A stretch of DNA of 64,000 nt from Dehalobacter restrictus DSM 9455 (GTDB taxonomy: Bacteria > Bacillota > Desulfitobacteriia > Desulfitobacteriales > Syntrophobotulaceae), in the NCBI RefSeq assembly GCF_000512895.1, contig NZ_CP007033.1:1289001-1353000 (forward strand), read 5' to 3'. Under the pieces are notes generated by a model, which saw nothing but the letters and a program-made list of their open reading frames with translations, made no database searches and was not told the origin of the DNA. Numbering within the stretch: the stretch's first letter is position 1; every line of letters starts with the position of its first letter. Made by a program: the position numbers and the translations under genes. Shown here piece after piece: positions 26,063-35,333 of the stretch.

Positions 26063-26881
26063 GTGGCCAAAAATAAATCCAGACTCGATCTTCTTCTGGT
26101 CCAAAAAGGATTGGTTGAAAGCAGAGAAAAAGCTAAAGCTTTAATTATGGCCGGAAAAGTCTATAAGGACAATCTTCGTCTTGACAAACCAGGCATCATG
26201 CTGGAAGAAGATACGGGCCTGATTGTCAAGGGAGAGATCCATCCTTACGTTTCGCGCGGAGGTCTGAAACTGGCCAAGGCGATGGACGTATTTCAGCTGG
26301 ATCTGAAGGATAAGGTCATTGCCGATATTGGGGCGTCTACCGGTGGATTTACAGATTGTGCACTGCAGAATGGGGCTTCCAGGGTCTATGCGGTCGATGT
26401 CGGCTACGGTCAGCTGGCATGGAGGCTGCGCAGTGACGAAAGAGTGGTCTGCCTGGAAAGAACCAATGCACGTTACCTGACTGCTGACAGTCTCCCGGAA
26501 AAAGTAGACTGGATCGTATGTGATGTTTCATTTATTTCCCTGACCAAGATTTTTCCCTCGATGACAGCGATTCTGAAAGAAAGCGGACAGGGGCTGGTCC
26601 TCATCAAACCGCAATTTGAGGCCGGTCCAGAGAATGTCGGCAAAAACGGTGTTGTCAGAGACCCGCAAGTCCACCGGGGGGTTCTGCAAAACGTCCTGTC
26701 TGAAGCTCAAAAACAAGGATTTCTGGTCAAGGGACTAGATTTTTCGCCAATTCGCGGTCCCGAAGGAAATATAGAATTTTTAGCCTGGCTCCGCAAGGGA
26801 AATGAGCAAGAGGCAGCGGTATTCGACTGGAATCCTTGTCTGAATGAGCTTGTTCTGAAGGCTCAGGCAGGAACGGAGTGA
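26063..26881 (+). CDS. tlyA: TlyA family rRNA (cytidine-2'-O)-methyltransferase
   Basis: The 272-residue protein has an N-terminal S4 RNA-binding domain (RLDLLLVQKGLVESREKAKA) and an FtsJ-like methyltransferase domain with the SAM motif DIGASTGGFTDCAL (about 93-106) and VDWIVCDVSFISL. TlyA enzymes methylate 16S and 23S rRNA cytidines; older names call them hemolysin A. It starts at GTG 26063 and lies in the conserved dxs-tlyA-nadK run. Confidence 0.94.
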   Translation: MAKNKSRLDLLLVQKGLVESREKAKALIMAGKVYKDNLRLDKPGIMLEEDTGLIVKGEIHPYVSRGGLKLAKAMDVFQLDLKDKVIADIGASTGGFTDCALQNGASRVYAVDVGYGQLAWRLRSDERVVCLERTNARYLTADSLPEKVDWIVCDVSFISLTKIFPSMTAILKESGQGLVLIKPQFEAGPENVGKNGVVRDPQVHRGVLQNVLSEAQKQGFLVKGLDFSPIRGPEGNIEFLAWLRKGNEQEAAVFDWNPCLNELVLKAQAGTE

Positions 26882-26885
26882 ACGG

Positions 26886-27704
26886 ATGCGAAATAAGGTA
26901 GGGATATGGATTAACCATTCTAAAATTACGAAAGAGAGCATCACCCCTCAGCTGATTAATTGGTTCAACAGTCAGGGATGGGAAACTGTACCGGAATGGG
27001 ACCAGGAGATTACGGAAGATGTTGATTTTGTACTTTCCCTTGGCGGAGACGGCACAGTCTTGAAAGCTGCCAGAGAAGCCGCCCGGTTCAACATCCCGGT
27101 TCTCGGCGTGAATTACGGCCGGCTTGGTTTTTTATGCGAGGTTGAGCGCGGCGAAATCTATTCTGCCTTAAAAAAGGTGCTGCGCAATGAATATACGGTC
27201 GATGAGAGACTCATGATGATTACTTCATATTTCAAAGACGGTCAGAAACAGCAGGATATGGTTCTGAATGATGTCGTTTTTATCCGGGACAGTGAAGAGA
27301 CGCTGATAACGCTTCAGGTCAAGCTTTCCGGTGAACCGATTGCGAGTCCGCCTTCGGACGGCTTGATTATTGCAACCCCGACAGGTTCGACCGCCTATTC
27401 ACTTTCAGCCGGCGGACCTGTTGTGAGTCCGGATGTTCAGGCCATGCTGATCACGCCGCTGGCTGCTCATGCGCTTTCGTCCCGGCCAATGGTCATATCA
27501 AACAAGGAAAAAATAGATATCAGTCTGACCAGAGGCAATAAATGCCGGGTGACCGTCGACGGGAAGTATCTGACGACCATGAATTCCGGAGATGCGGTCC
27601 GGATTGAGACGGCTCCGATCAAAGCAAGATTTATCCGGCTTGGAGGAAGGAGCTTCCCGAAGGTTGTCCGGGAGAAACTCCGGGACCGCTGGCATGAATC
27701 ATGA
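26886..27704 (+). CDS. nadK: NAD kinase
   Basis: The 272-residue enzyme phosphorylates NAD+ to NADP+. GGDGT at residues 53-57 is the signature loop. Further landmarks are GVNYGRLGFL, LNDVVF and the NAD-binding PTGSTAYSLSAGGP. It starts 4 bp after tlyA. Within this window it is the source of NADP for the Nfn complex, a functional link only. Confidence 0.97.
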   Translation: MRNKVGIWINHSKITKESITPQLINWFNSQGWETVPEWDQEITEDVDFVLSLGGDGTVLKAAREAARFNIPVLGVNYGRLGFLCEVERGEIYSALKKVLRNEYTVDERLMMITSYFKDGQKQQDMVLNDVVFIRDSEETLITLQVKLSGEPIASPPSDGLIIATPTGSTAYSLSAGGPVVSPDVQAMLITPLAAHALSSRPMVISNKEKIDISLTRGNKCRVTVDGKYLTTMNSGDAVRIETAPIKARFIRLGGRSFPKVVREKLRDRWHES

Positions 27705-28302
27705 GATGAACGGTGTCTTTAATCCGAAGGGAATCGAAAATACGCAGACAATGTTAAAAATGTATCTGCAGCACCTTATCCAGCCGGGAGATCAGGTGAT
27801 TGATGCTACGGCAGGACGCGGCAAGGACACCCTTTTTCTGGCGGAATGCGTGGGTCCTGAAGGCCGGGTGTTTGCGTTTGATATTCAGGAAGAAGCTATC
27901 CAATCAACCCGGGAACTGCTCGCAGCGCATAAGATGCTCGACAGGGTAGCCTTATTCCAGGAGAGTCACACAGAGATTGGGCGCCTTGTTCCGCAAGGAA
28001 TCAGAGCTGCCGTTTTTAATCTCGGATATTTGCCCGGGAGCAGTCAGACAATCATTACCGGGCCGGAGACAACGCTTCGGGCGGTAAATGATACATTGAA
28101 GCTGCTGGTTGCCAAAGGGGCCATCATGTTGACCGTCTATCGCGGACACAGCCGCAGCTTGGAAGAAGCAAATACACTGAATGCCTATGCAGCAGAACTG
28201 TCCAAGAAGGATTTTCATGTCCTGCAGGGAATGTATCTAAATCAAGGTGAGACATCTCCATATTGGCTAACAATTCAGAAGAACAGAGGTGATCATTCAT
28301 GA
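27694..28302 (+). CDS. mnmM: MnmM/YtqB-type class I SAM methyltransferase
   Basis: The protein of about 202 residues carries the SAM motif VIDATAGRGKDTLFLAE and the FNLGYLPG motif of the rRNA_methylase (PF06962) family. B. subtilis YtqB of this family is now known as MnmM, which methylates the wobble uridine modification nm5s2U in tRNA. The ATG at 27694 overlaps nadK by 11 nt; ATG 27706 is an equally possible start, and neither has a strong ribosome site. The gene overlaps argR by 4 nt. Confidence 0.82.
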   Translation: MNHEMNGVFNPKGIENTQTMLKMYLQHLIQPGDQVIDATAGRGKDTLFLAECVGPEGRVFAFDIQEEAIQSTRELLAAHKMLDRVALFQESHTEIGRLVPQGIRAAVFNLGYLPGSSQTIITGPETTLRAVNDTLKLLVAKGAIMLTVYRGHSRSLEEANTLNAYAAELSKKDFHVLQGMYLNQGETSPYWLTIQKNRGDHS

Positions 28303-28748
28303 AAAGCCGCCGTCAGAAAAAAATCCAGGAACTGATTACCAATGAACCGGTTAAAACGCAGGAAGAATTAGCGCAAAGGCTGCTCGAAGAGGGCTTTCAT
28401 GTCACACAGGCCACTGTTTCGCGGGATATCAAGGAGATGGGTCTGATCAAGATATCCGGCTCGGACGATGAATACCGCTATGCCATTCAGGCTGAAGCGC
28501 ATCCTCCCGGGTATCAGGAAAGATTGAAACGAATGTTCAAGGAAGTCGTGATCTCGTTCGACAGCAGCGAAAACATCATTGTGATCAAGACCATACCGGG
28601 AAATGCGCAGGCGATGGCGTTGCTGCTTGACAATATTGGCTGGAAAGAAGTGATCGGCACTGTAGCCGGTGATGATACCATCTTTCTTCTGATCAAACCT
28701 AAAGAACAAATAGAAATCATTCTGGAAAGACTAACCGAACTGAGCTGA
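28299..28748 (+). CDS. argR: Arginine repressor ArgR/AhrC
   Basis: The 149-residue protein has an N-terminal winged helix (TQEELAQRLLEEGFHVTQATVSRDIKEMGL) and a C-terminal arginine-binding, hexamer-forming domain (IIVIKTIPGNAQAMALLLD, GTVAGDDTIFLL). It controls arginine synthesis and catabolism. Its place before recN is the conserved Firmicute order. Confidence 0.96.
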   Translation: MKSRRQKKIQELITNEPVKTQEELAQRLLEEGFHVTQATVSRDIKEMGLIKISGSDDEYRYAIQAEAHPPGYQERLKRMFKEVVISFDSSENIIVIKTIPGNAQAMALLLDNIGWKEVIGTVAGDDTIFLLIKPKEQIEIILERLTELS

Positions 28749-28800
28749 ACCATGCCTTAAAATCATGGATTGACTGCGTATGGCAAAGAGGAGGAGACCT

Positions 28801-30474
28801 ATGCTCGTAGAACTTCGCATCAAAGATTTTGCACTGATGGAAGATGTCCATTTGGTTTTTGATAAAGGCTTGTCTGTTTTTACTGGGGAGACAGGAGCCG
28901 GAAAATCCATGCTGGTCGATGCGCTGGGTTTGCTTCTGGGCGGAAGAGCCAGCAATGAATTTCTGCGGCATGGCAAGGACAAAGCGTGTGTGGAAGGGAT
29001 TTTTTCCAATCTGCCGCTGAAATTGACTGAAATGTTGCAGGACGAAGGATATCCGCTCGAAGATGATCTGCTATTTCTGTATCGGGAAATCAATGATTCC
29101 GGCCGGAATGTCTGCCGTGTTCAGGGCAGAACCGTCCCGTTATCCCTGTACCGGACATTCTGTGAAGGACTCGTAGACATTCACGATCAGATGGAGCACC
29201 AGTCACTGCTGCAGGCCGAAACCCAAAGGGAGCTCTTAGACAGTTTCGGCGGCGAGGAGCATTTAAAACTGCTGAAACAAGTCAGGGACGCGGCTGTCAA
29301 TTACCGGAACACCATGTCCAGAGAAAGAGAACTCCTGCGTTCGGAGCGGGACAGGGAGAAAAGGGAAGAAATACTGCGTTACCAGATTGAGGAGATTGAC
29401 CGGATTGCACCGGTTTCCGGGGAAGAGGAATCTCTGGAACAGGAGAAAAAGTTTCTGCTGAATGCCGAGAAGATCGTCAGTCTTGTCAATGAAGCCTATG
29501 ATGAACTATATGCCGGAACCAAAGAAGCCTCTGATTCTGCTTTTGATATGATTGGGTCAGCCACGGAAAAAATGGGGGAACTCTCGGCGCTTGATCCTGA
29601 GATTGAGGAGCTGCATAAGAACCTTGAAGAAATCTATTTTAGTCTCGAAGATTATGTGACCAAACTGCGGTCGTATAAAGACAAGCTGGATTTTGAACCG
29701 GGAAGGCTTGACGGAATTGAAACCCGCCTGATTGATCTCGGGAAGCTCAGAAAATACGCGTATACGATTGAAGCTGTTTTGGAAAGACGGGTTGAAATGG
29801 AAGAAGAACTTGAAGAAATTACCCATCTTCAGGATGAAAAGGAAAATATCCGGCGCGAAAAGAAAGAAGCGCTGACAACGTATAATAATCTGGCGGAGGA
29901 ACTTAGCCTGAACCGCGGGATCCAGGCTGAACGAATTGAAAAGGGCCTGGCAGACGAATTGCTCGATTTGGGACTAAACGAGGCCAGGATTGAAATCATA
30001 TTCTCACCAGTCACCGAACCGTCGCCCGAAGGTGCGGAACAGATCGAATTTTATTTTTCCGCGAATGTCGGAGAACCTCCCAAGCCTTTGGCCAAAGTGG
30101 CTTCAGGCGGAGAAATGGCCAGGATCATGCTGGCTTTCAAAAGCTTATTATCGAAAGTGGAAACTGTGGATACGTTTGTTTTCGATGAAGTGGACAGCGG
30201 AGTCGGCGGCAGAACGATCATGAAGGTCGCTGAAAAGCTTGAAAAAATATCTGAGAACAGACAAGTGCTCTGCATTACCCACTCGGCCCCTATCGCGGCA
30301 TTTGCCGACAGCCATTTTGGCATTGATAAAGTCGTTGTGGAAGACCGGACACAGACCAAAGTCAATCGGCTTGGCGAAAGTGAAAGGGTCCAGGAAATGG
30401 CCCGAATGCTTGGCGGTGAAAGAGTCGCGCTAAGCCTTGCGGAGGAATTATGGCAGCAGGCCAAAAATAGTTAA
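28801..30474 (+). CDS. recN: DNA repair protein RecN
   Basis: The 557-residue SMC-like ATPase has a Walker A in GETGAGKSML (about 29-38), a central coiled coil (about 150-370), and a C-terminal ABC signature VASGGEMARIMLAFK with Walker B DTFVFDEVDSGVGG. RecN gathers broken DNA ends. ATG 28801 follows AGGAGGAG; the in-frame ATG at 28780 lies before the ribosome site. Confidence 0.96.
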   Translation: MLVELRIKDFALMEDVHLVFDKGLSVFTGETGAGKSMLVDALGLLLGGRASNEFLRHGKDKACVEGIFSNLPLKLTEMLQDEGYPLEDDLLFLYREINDSGRNVCRVQGRTVPLSLYRTFCEGLVDIHDQMEHQSLLQAETQRELLDSFGGEEHLKLLKQVRDAAVNYRNTMSRERELLRSERDREKREEILRYQIEEIDRIAPVSGEEESLEQEKKFLLNAEKIVSLVNEAYDELYAGTKEASDSAFDMIGSATEKMGELSALDPEIEELHKNLEEIYFSLEDYVTKLRSYKDKLDFEPGRLDGIETRLIDLGKLRKYAYTIEAVLERRVEMEEELEEITHLQDEKENIRREKKEALTTYNNLAEELSLNRGIQAERIEKGLADELLDLGLNEARIEIIFSPVTEPSPEGAEQIEFYFSANVGEPPKPLAKVASGGEMARIMLAFKSLLSKVETVDTFVFDEVDSGVGGRTIMKVAEKLEKISENRQVLCITHSAPIAAFADSHFGIDKVVVEDRTQTKVNRLGESERVQEMARMLGGERVALSLAEELWQQAKNS

Positions 30475-30484
30475 AAATGTAATA

Positions 30485-30536
30485 AAAAAAGTGCCCTGTT
30501 ATTTCGCATACAAAAGCGATAACAGGGTACTTTTTA
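30485..30536. terminator. Bidirectional terminator between recN and the convergent membrane gene
   Basis: Near-perfect arms (30486-30502 with 30517-30535) form an AAAAAAGT...ACTTTTT-type stem with a loop of about 14 nt. It serves both convergent genes. Confidence 0.88.
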
Positions 30537-30550
30537 AATACGGGCTTCCT

Positions 30551-31570
30551 TTACGACTTCCTTAAGTTTTGTTTATAAAGGTAATCGATCAGTACGACAA
30601 TCCCGCCTACGAACAAGTTTAAATAATAGATGATGAATCTCCAGAGCATGATCGCATAGATCATAACACTGGAAGGGAAAACCAGCCCGAATATCAGGTA
30701 AAATCCTCCCTCGGATGCTCCGGCATTTCCAGGCGTCGGAATGTAATTAATCGCCATGTAATGCAAAGACTGCACAGCAAGAATATCAAACAGGGACGCG
30801 TCTCTTAAACCAAATGACAGATAGACAAAATAGGTTACGCAAAAGTACACGATGACTTGAATCAACGTATAGAGACAGGTTAGAAGCAGAGCTTTGCGGT
30901 CTCTCAGGAACAAGCGCAGAGAACTTCTGTATTCCTCAATATGTCTGGAAAAGATTTGATCGTTCATATTCTTGGCCAGTTTGATTTTATGAAGCAGTCT
31001 TAAGATCAGAAGGAAGACCTTTTTCACAATCAAACTGTTGTAACAGAGCAAAAGCAGAGCCAGCGTCGATATGATATTGATCATAAAACCTATAGCAATG
31101 AAGGTTTTGCTGACAGCACCCTGCTCAAAGATAAAATCATACTTAAAAATAGCCATAACCAAGGCGAAGGCAGTCACAATAATATGATAGATCGTAAATT
31201 TATTGATCGTGACGGATGAAGCCAGCCCCAGCGGGATTTTATAGTCATTTTTCATCGTATAGACCTGCGCGACAGGCTGTCCTCCTCCAGAAAAAGGAGT
31301 AATGGAACTATAATACTGTCCGATCAGCGCTATTTTCATATACTGCCAAAAACGGATACCTTGATCAGAGATCTCAACAATCACTTTAATAATTAACGCA
31401 TCAAAAAACCAAAAAAGGACCATGCAGACAAATGCCAGGAATAACAGTCCTCCATCAGTTATGGCGATCAGGTGAGGTATAATACTAAATTTTGAACTGG
31501 AAATCAATATCCAGACGGTCACTGCAATGACCAGGGCTGTAAAGAAATAATTTACAAATATTTTTTTCAT
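30551..31570 (-). CDS. LPG_synthase_TM / YbhN-type membrane protein
   Basis: The 339-residue polytopic protein has about eight hydrophobic helices. It matches the MprF flippase-domain family: TPFSGGGQPVAQVYTM near residue 105 and the C-terminal INYIPTPGNAGASEGGF. Members flip lysyl-phosphatidylglycerol or other lipids, but this protein lacks the synthase domain. It is alone on the minus strand between recN and spoIVB. Confidence 0.85.
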   Translation of the reverse strand: MKKIFVNYFFTALVIAVTVWILISSSKFSIIPHLIAITDGGLLFLAFVCMVLFWFFDALIIKVIVEISDQGIRFWQYMKIALIGQYYSSITPFSGGGQPVAQVYTMKNDYKIPLGLASSVTINKFTIYHIIVTAFALVMAIFKYDFIFEQGAVSKTFIAIGFMINIISTLALLLLCYNSLIVKKVFLLILRLLHKIKLAKNMNDQIFSRHIEEYRSSLRLFLRDRKALLLTCLYTLIQVIVYFCVTYFVYLSFGLRDASLFDILAVQSLHYMAINYIPTPGNAGASEGGFYLIFGLVFPSSVMIYAIMLWRFIIYYLNLFVGGIVVLIDYLYKQNLRKS

Positions 31571-31612
31571 GTTTGTTTCCTTTTATAAGCATTGTAAAGC
31601 CTATTATAACCC

Positions 31613-31648
31613 AACAAATGACAAGAGTGCTAGCTTTTGTCATTTGTT
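31613..31648. repeat. Perfect 12-bp inverted repeat between divergent genes
   Basis: The arms 31613-31624 and 31637-31648 (AACAAATGACAA and its complement) flank a 12-nt loop. It lies upstream of both the flippase-like gene and spoIVB, so it could be an operator or a leader terminator (a short T-rich tail follows on the plus strand). Confidence 0.5.
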
Positions 31649-31783
31649 TATTTCGCCATAAATTTAAGAAATCCTAGAAAACATTTCACAGGATGAAACC
31701 TTTTTATAAGGGAAATCTAATACTGCAATAAAAAATTTTATTGTATCTCTGCAGAGAAAAAAATACGTGAGGAGGGTGAAAAA

Positions 31784-33928
31784 CTGAAGGGAAAAAACGG
31801 TTTGCATAAAAAACTAACCCGTATTATTTTCCGAATAGGAATTCTCCTCGTTTTTACCCTTAGTATTCAACAAATTGCAGGATTCTATCAGAAAACAGAA
31901 ACCAGTCGTTTTTACCCGGTAATTAATTATCTCGATTTTTTTTCAGCAGGCAAGGAAGTCAATAAAGCACGGCCATCCGTTGTTCCAGGCGGACAATCCA
32001 TTGGAGTGACCTTGCAGACCAAAGGAGTCTTGGTCGTAGGATATGCTCCGATCACGAACAAGGAAGGCAAACAGTCTTATCCTGCAAAGGATTCTGGAAT
32101 AGAAGTCGGGGACATCATTTTAAAAATTAATGGCATCACAGCAACGAATGATTTTCAGGTAGCACAGGAAATCGATAAAAAATGCAAAGAAAACAAAACC
32201 ATTGTGCTTGAGATCAAACACAAAGAAAAAATTCTGGAGAAAAAGATTCAGCCGGTATTCTGCTCAGAAACCCAACGATATCGGGTAGGGCTGTTTATCA
32301 GGGACGAGGCTGCAGGAGTGGGAACTCTGACATTTATTGAACCCAATACGAAAATATTCGGGGCTTTGGGACACGTCATCACGGATATTGATACCAATAA
32401 CCAAATTGAATTAAGTGACGGCAAAATCGTCGAATCCACAATCTACTCCATTGAAAAAGGTCAAAGAGGAGACCCCGGAGAAAAAATTGGTACGTTTATG
32501 CTTCAGTCAAATTTCACCGGTAAAATTGCTAAGAATTCAGGCAGCGGGATATTTGGTATTTATGAAGGTGAAGTCCGGAATCCGTATTTCAGTACCATTG
32601 TGCCTATAGCCTGGAAATCCGAGGTTGAGGTTGGGCCGGCCAAAATCTATACGGTTTTAAAAGACAATACCATCGAAGAATTTGACATTAAAATAGAAAA
32701 AATTATGCAGTACCGGACTGACAACAAAAACATGATTATCCGGATCACCGATCCGGAATTACTGGAAAAAACCGGAGGGATCGTCCAAGGTATGAGCGGC
32801 AGCCCGATTATTCAAAATGGCAAAATTGTTGGCGCCGTTACGCATGTATTTGTCAATGATTCTACCCGGGGATACGGAATATTTATTGAGAAGATGATAG
32901 ACGAATCAGGTATAATAAGTAAAGCTGCAGCCGCCCGCGAGGGCGGTTTCTTCAGTACATGCATGCTTATATTTTCTTATTATAAAAAATGGTACTTGAT
33001 ACTGAATATATATATTTTTCCAATAGATCAGAAGGAATTGGTAAATTCTTGTCGAAGAGTAACAGAATTGGATTTATATGTTTTTTCGGCGTATCTTTGG
33101 AAACTGGAGGATAGTTCGATGGAAACGAAAACGATAAAAGTTTTGTTGGCTGACGATAACCGCGATTTTATTGAAGTATTAAAGGAATATATAAGCAATC
33201 AAAAGGACATGGTGCTTTTGGGTGTAGCTTATAACGGAAACGACGCACTGGATATGATCAAAAAAGAGGAACCTGATGTCGTGGTCCTGGATATAATTAT
33301 GCCTCATCTTGACGGATTAGGCGTTATGGAAAAACTAATAAACACGATCAAAAGGCCCAAAGTGATCATTTTAACTTCTTTTGGCCAGGAAAATATGACA
33401 CAGCGGGCAGTTCAGCTGGGGGCTGATTATTACATATTGAAACCGTTTGATTTGGAAACGTTAGGGAAAAGAATACGGCAGCTGGTCGGGGTTTATGAAG
33501 CCGCTCCTTCGTTTAACAATATTTCAAATGCGATGTTATCTTCGAATATGAGCAGTGTTATCCAGGTTAACGCCAAAAATTCCAAGATGATTGAAGTTGA
33601 AGTTACCAAGATGATCCAGCAGATGGGAGTACCCGCGCATGTTAAGGGCTATCAGTATCTGAGAGATGCTATTGTCTCCGTGATCAAAGATGTTTCTCTG
33701 CTTGGTGCTGTGACCAAAGAATTGTATCCCATGATCGCCAAAAATTATGGGACGACTCCCAGCAGAGTGGAAAGGGCAATCCGCCATGCGATTGAACTAG
33801 CCTGGGACAGAGGAAATATTGATTTCATGAACAAATTTTTTGGCTATACGATTAATGTTGACCGCGGGAAACCGACAAATTCCGAATTTATCGCTATGGT
33901 CGCAGATAAGTTGAGAATTGCTGATTAA
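31784..33928 (+). CDS. spoIVB: SpoIVB peptidase, reading frame continuous into Spo0A
   Basis: SpoIVB is the forespore-made serine peptidase (S55) that triggers pro-sigma-K processing. The best start is CTG 31784, 7 nt after GGAGGG; a TTG at 31802 has no ribosome site. An N-terminal membrane anchor (about 12-30), a PDZ domain (about 75-150) and a peptidase domain with GALGHVITD (His) and GMSGSP (Ser) are visible, ending near [14 protein letters not shown] (about 380). The frame then has no stop: it runs through a terminator and the spo0A promoter, about 60 extra residues, into Spo0A. Separate translation of Spo0A from its own start is likely. The true SpoIVB end is uncertain. Confidence 0.8.
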   Translation: MKGKNGLHKKLTRIIFRIGILLVFTLSIQQIAGFYQKTETSRFYPVINYLDFFSAGKEVNKARPSVVPGGQSIGVTLQTKGVLVVGYAPITNKEGKQSYPAKDSGIEVGDIILKINGITATNDFQVAQEIDKKCKENKTIVLEIKHKEKILEKKIQPVFCSETQRYRVGLFIRDEAAGVGTLTFIEPNTKIFGALGHVITDIDTNNQIELSDGKIVESTIYSIEKGQRGDPGEKIGTFMLQSNFTGKIAKNSGSGIFGIYEGEVRNPYFSTIVPIAWKSEVEVGPAKIYTVLKDNTIEEFDIKIEKIMQYRTDNKNMIIRITDPELLEKTGGIVQGMSGSPIIQNGKIVGAVTHVFVNDSTRGYGIFIEKMIDESGIISKAAAAREGGFFSTCMLIFSYYKKWYLILNIYIFPIDQKELVNSCRRVTELDLYVFSAYLWKLEDSSMETKTIKVLLADDNRDFIEVLKEYISNQKDMVLLGVAYNGNDALDMIKKEEPDVVVLDIIMPHLDGLGVMEKLINTIKRPKVIILTSFGQENMTQRAVQLGADYYILKPFDLETLGKRIRQLVGVYEAAPSFNNISNAMLSSNMSSVIQVNAKNSKMIEVEVTKMIQQMGVPAHVKGYQYLRDAIVSVIKDVSLLGAVTKELYPMIAKNYGTTPSRVERAIRHAIELAWDRGNIDFMNKFFGYTINVDRGKPTNSEFIAMVADKLRIAD
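32931..32952 (+). terminator. Terminator inside the open spoIVB-spo0A frame
   Basis: CCGCCC (32931-32936), loop GCGA, GGGCGG (32941-32946), then TTTCTT. This is the expected position of the spoIVB terminator, just after the conserved end of the peptidase domain. Confidence 0.7.
33033..33059 (+). promoter_or_regulatory. Sigma-H promoter with overlapping 0A box for spo0A
   Basis: The -35 AGGAATT (33033-33039), an 11-nt spacer and the -10 GTCGAAGAG (33051-33059) fit the sigma-H pattern (AGGA..., RnnGAAT) with one change (GAAG for GAAT). TGTCGAA (33050-33056) is a perfect 0A box overlapping the -10. The spoIIA promoter has the same build. Confidence 0.65.
33119..33928 (+). CDS. spo0A: Sporulation master regulator Spo0A
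   Basis: The 269-residue response regulator has a receiver domain (1-125; LLADDNRDF acidic pocket, phosphoacceptor D58 in [19 protein letters not shown] switch Thr/Ser, LKPFD Lys) and the C-terminal Spo0A DNA-binding domain ([19 protein letters not shown]-like segment through [17 protein letters not shown]). GGAGG lies 9 nt before ATG 33119. Phosphorylated Spo0A binds 0A boxes to start sporulation. The long upstream open frame makes gene callers likely to fuse it with spoIVB. Confidence 0.95.
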   Translation: METKTIKVLLADDNRDFIEVLKEYISNQKDMVLLGVAYNGNDALDMIKKEEPDVVVLDIIMPHLDGLGVMEKLINTIKRPKVIILTSFGQENMTQRAVQLGADYYILKPFDLETLGKRIRQLVGVYEAAPSFNNISNAMLSSNMSSVIQVNAKNSKMIEVEVTKMIQQMGVPAHVKGYQYLRDAIVSVIKDVSLLGAVTKELYPMIAKNYGTTPSRVERAIRHAIELAWDRGNIDFMNKFFGYTINVDRGKPTNSEFIAMVADKLRIAD

Positions 33929-33945
33929 TTGCCTGCTGAACTCAG

Positions 33946-33997
33946 CACCTCAGAATTTTATTTCGAATAAATTTCGAATAAATTCTGAGGTGTTTTA
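33946..33997. terminator. Terminator after spo0A
   Basis: A 14-nt stem (33946-33959 with 33979-33992, CACCTCAGAATTTA and its complement) is followed by TTTTAAAT. Confidence 0.88.
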
Positions 33998-34029
33998 AAT
34001 TGTTCAGCTATATACGATTGAATGGCGGT

Positions 34030-34596
34030 CTAGGTTTTGCCAAGATACTGGATGATCTGAGCCTTGTCTTCCCTGGAAGCATGATAAATTGGCTGAAGCT
34101 GGCCTTTGGAGATACCGGCCCATCGTAAATAGATAATTTGTTCGTATTGTTTTTCAAATACCGGATCAAAATATTTCAGATTTAAAATAATATAATGCTG
34201 ATTGACCTGTCCGGTATCAATTCCCTGGGTCTGAATATCGACGGTGACAACTAAATCCACAGTGGAATCAGGAGAAACATAATTGGCGAGGGAGATCTGA
34301 TCAACCTGGAGCGGTTCGGCATTTAAATCACTGTCTGCAAAGATGGCCTGGCAATGGAGTGAAGCTGCCGGATGCGTACCGACGTTGGTGAAATGAAAGC
34401 TGAATGTCAGATCATTTTTATGGAGGATCTCCACAGAAGGAGATTGCGTAAAGGTAAGGTAGGGTTTGACTGATTCCCGTTCTTCCTTCCAGGCTGTCAG
34501 GGAAATATAGACGGTAATCATGGAGGTAACAGCAAAGATAAAGGTTGTTATCGTTACCAGCAGCAGATAGGTGTTATGATGAGATTCAGTCGACAT
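34030..34596 (-). CDS. Hypothetical membrane-anchored protein
   Basis: The 188-residue protein has one N-terminal membrane helix (LLLVTITTFIFAVTSMITVYI, split here as about 8-30) followed by a soluble beta-rich domain (PYLTFTQSPSVEILH, DLTFSFHFTNVGTHPA). ATG 34596 follows GGGAGG; an in-frame start at 34620 is less likely. The domain resembles immunoglobulin-like bacterial domains, but no family was recognised. It is convergent with spo0A and divergent from nudF. Confidence 0.65.
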   Translation of the reverse strand: MSTESHHNTYLLLVTITTFIFAVTSMITVYISLTAWKEERESVKPYLTFTQSPSVEILHKNDLTFSFHFTNVGTHPAASLHCQAIFADSDLNAEPLQVDQISLANYVSPDSTVDLVVTVDIQTQGIDTGQVNQHYIILNLKYFDPVFEKQYEQIIYLRWAGISKGQLQPIYHASREDKAQIIQYLGKT

Positions 34597-34733
34597 ATTT
34601 ACGCCTCCCAGACCAAACAAACCTATTCTATCTTAGTATGGAGGGAGACGATAATATGCCGGAAGCCGGTACAAAAAACATTATGAAGAGTGCAATCCAC
34701 AGATTTTATGGAATACGAATACAGGAGGTTAGC

Positions 34734-35258
34734 ATGGACAAAATCGGCCTGACAGAAAAATGTATTGCCGAACAGAGCGTATATTCCGGAAAGTTCATCA
34801 GTGTCAATCAGGATACCGTTGAACTACCGAATGGAAAAACGTCTATTCGGGAAATTGTAAGGCATCCGGGTGCTGTAGCCATCGTGCCTGAACACGAAGG
34901 CAAGATCCTGATGGTTCGCCAGTACCGCTATGCGCTGGACAAAGAGACGCTGGAAATTCCAGCCGGTAAAATGGACCCGGGTGAAGACCCGGAAACCTGC
35001 GCCTTAAGAGAATTAAGAGAGGAAACAGGTTATGAAGGAGAACTGAACTATCTTGGCTCCTTTTATACATCACCGGGTTTTACCGATGAGATTATCCATA
35101 TCTACCGGGCACAGCATCTGAGCTGGTCCCCTCTGGACTGTGATGAGGATGAGTTTCTGAATGTGGTAGCTGTTCCGAGGGAACAGGCCCTGCAAATGGC
35201 AGGGAGCAGCGGGTTCTTTGATGCCAAAACTGCCATTGGTCTGCTTCTGGCTTTATAA
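34734..35258 (+). CDS. nudF: ADP-ribose pyrophosphatase (Nudix)
   Basis: The 174-residue hydrolase has a full Nudix box (GEDPETCALRELREETGYE, pattern GX5EX7REUXEEXGU) and the preceding LEIPAGKMDPGE typical of ADP-ribose pyrophosphatases. It hydrolyses ADP-ribose to AMP and ribose 5-phosphate. ATG 34734 follows AGGAGG; upstream in-frame Met codons lack a ribosome site. nudF before spoIIM-xerD is the B. subtilis order. Confidence 0.92.
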   Translation: MDKIGLTEKCIAEQSVYSGKFISVNQDTVELPNGKTSIREIVRHPGAVAIVPEHEGKILMVRQYRYALDKETLEIPAGKMDPGEDPETCALRELREETGYEGELNYLGSFYTSPGFTDEIIHIYRAQHLSWSPLDCDEDEFLNVVAVPREQALQMAGSSGFFDAKTAIGLLLAL

Positions 35259-35333
35259 ACATTGTCCTAGTTGACATAGTCTTCTGCCTTCCTGAATATG
35301 ATTTTCTTGAGGACAAGTCTTCGGGGAGGTAGA

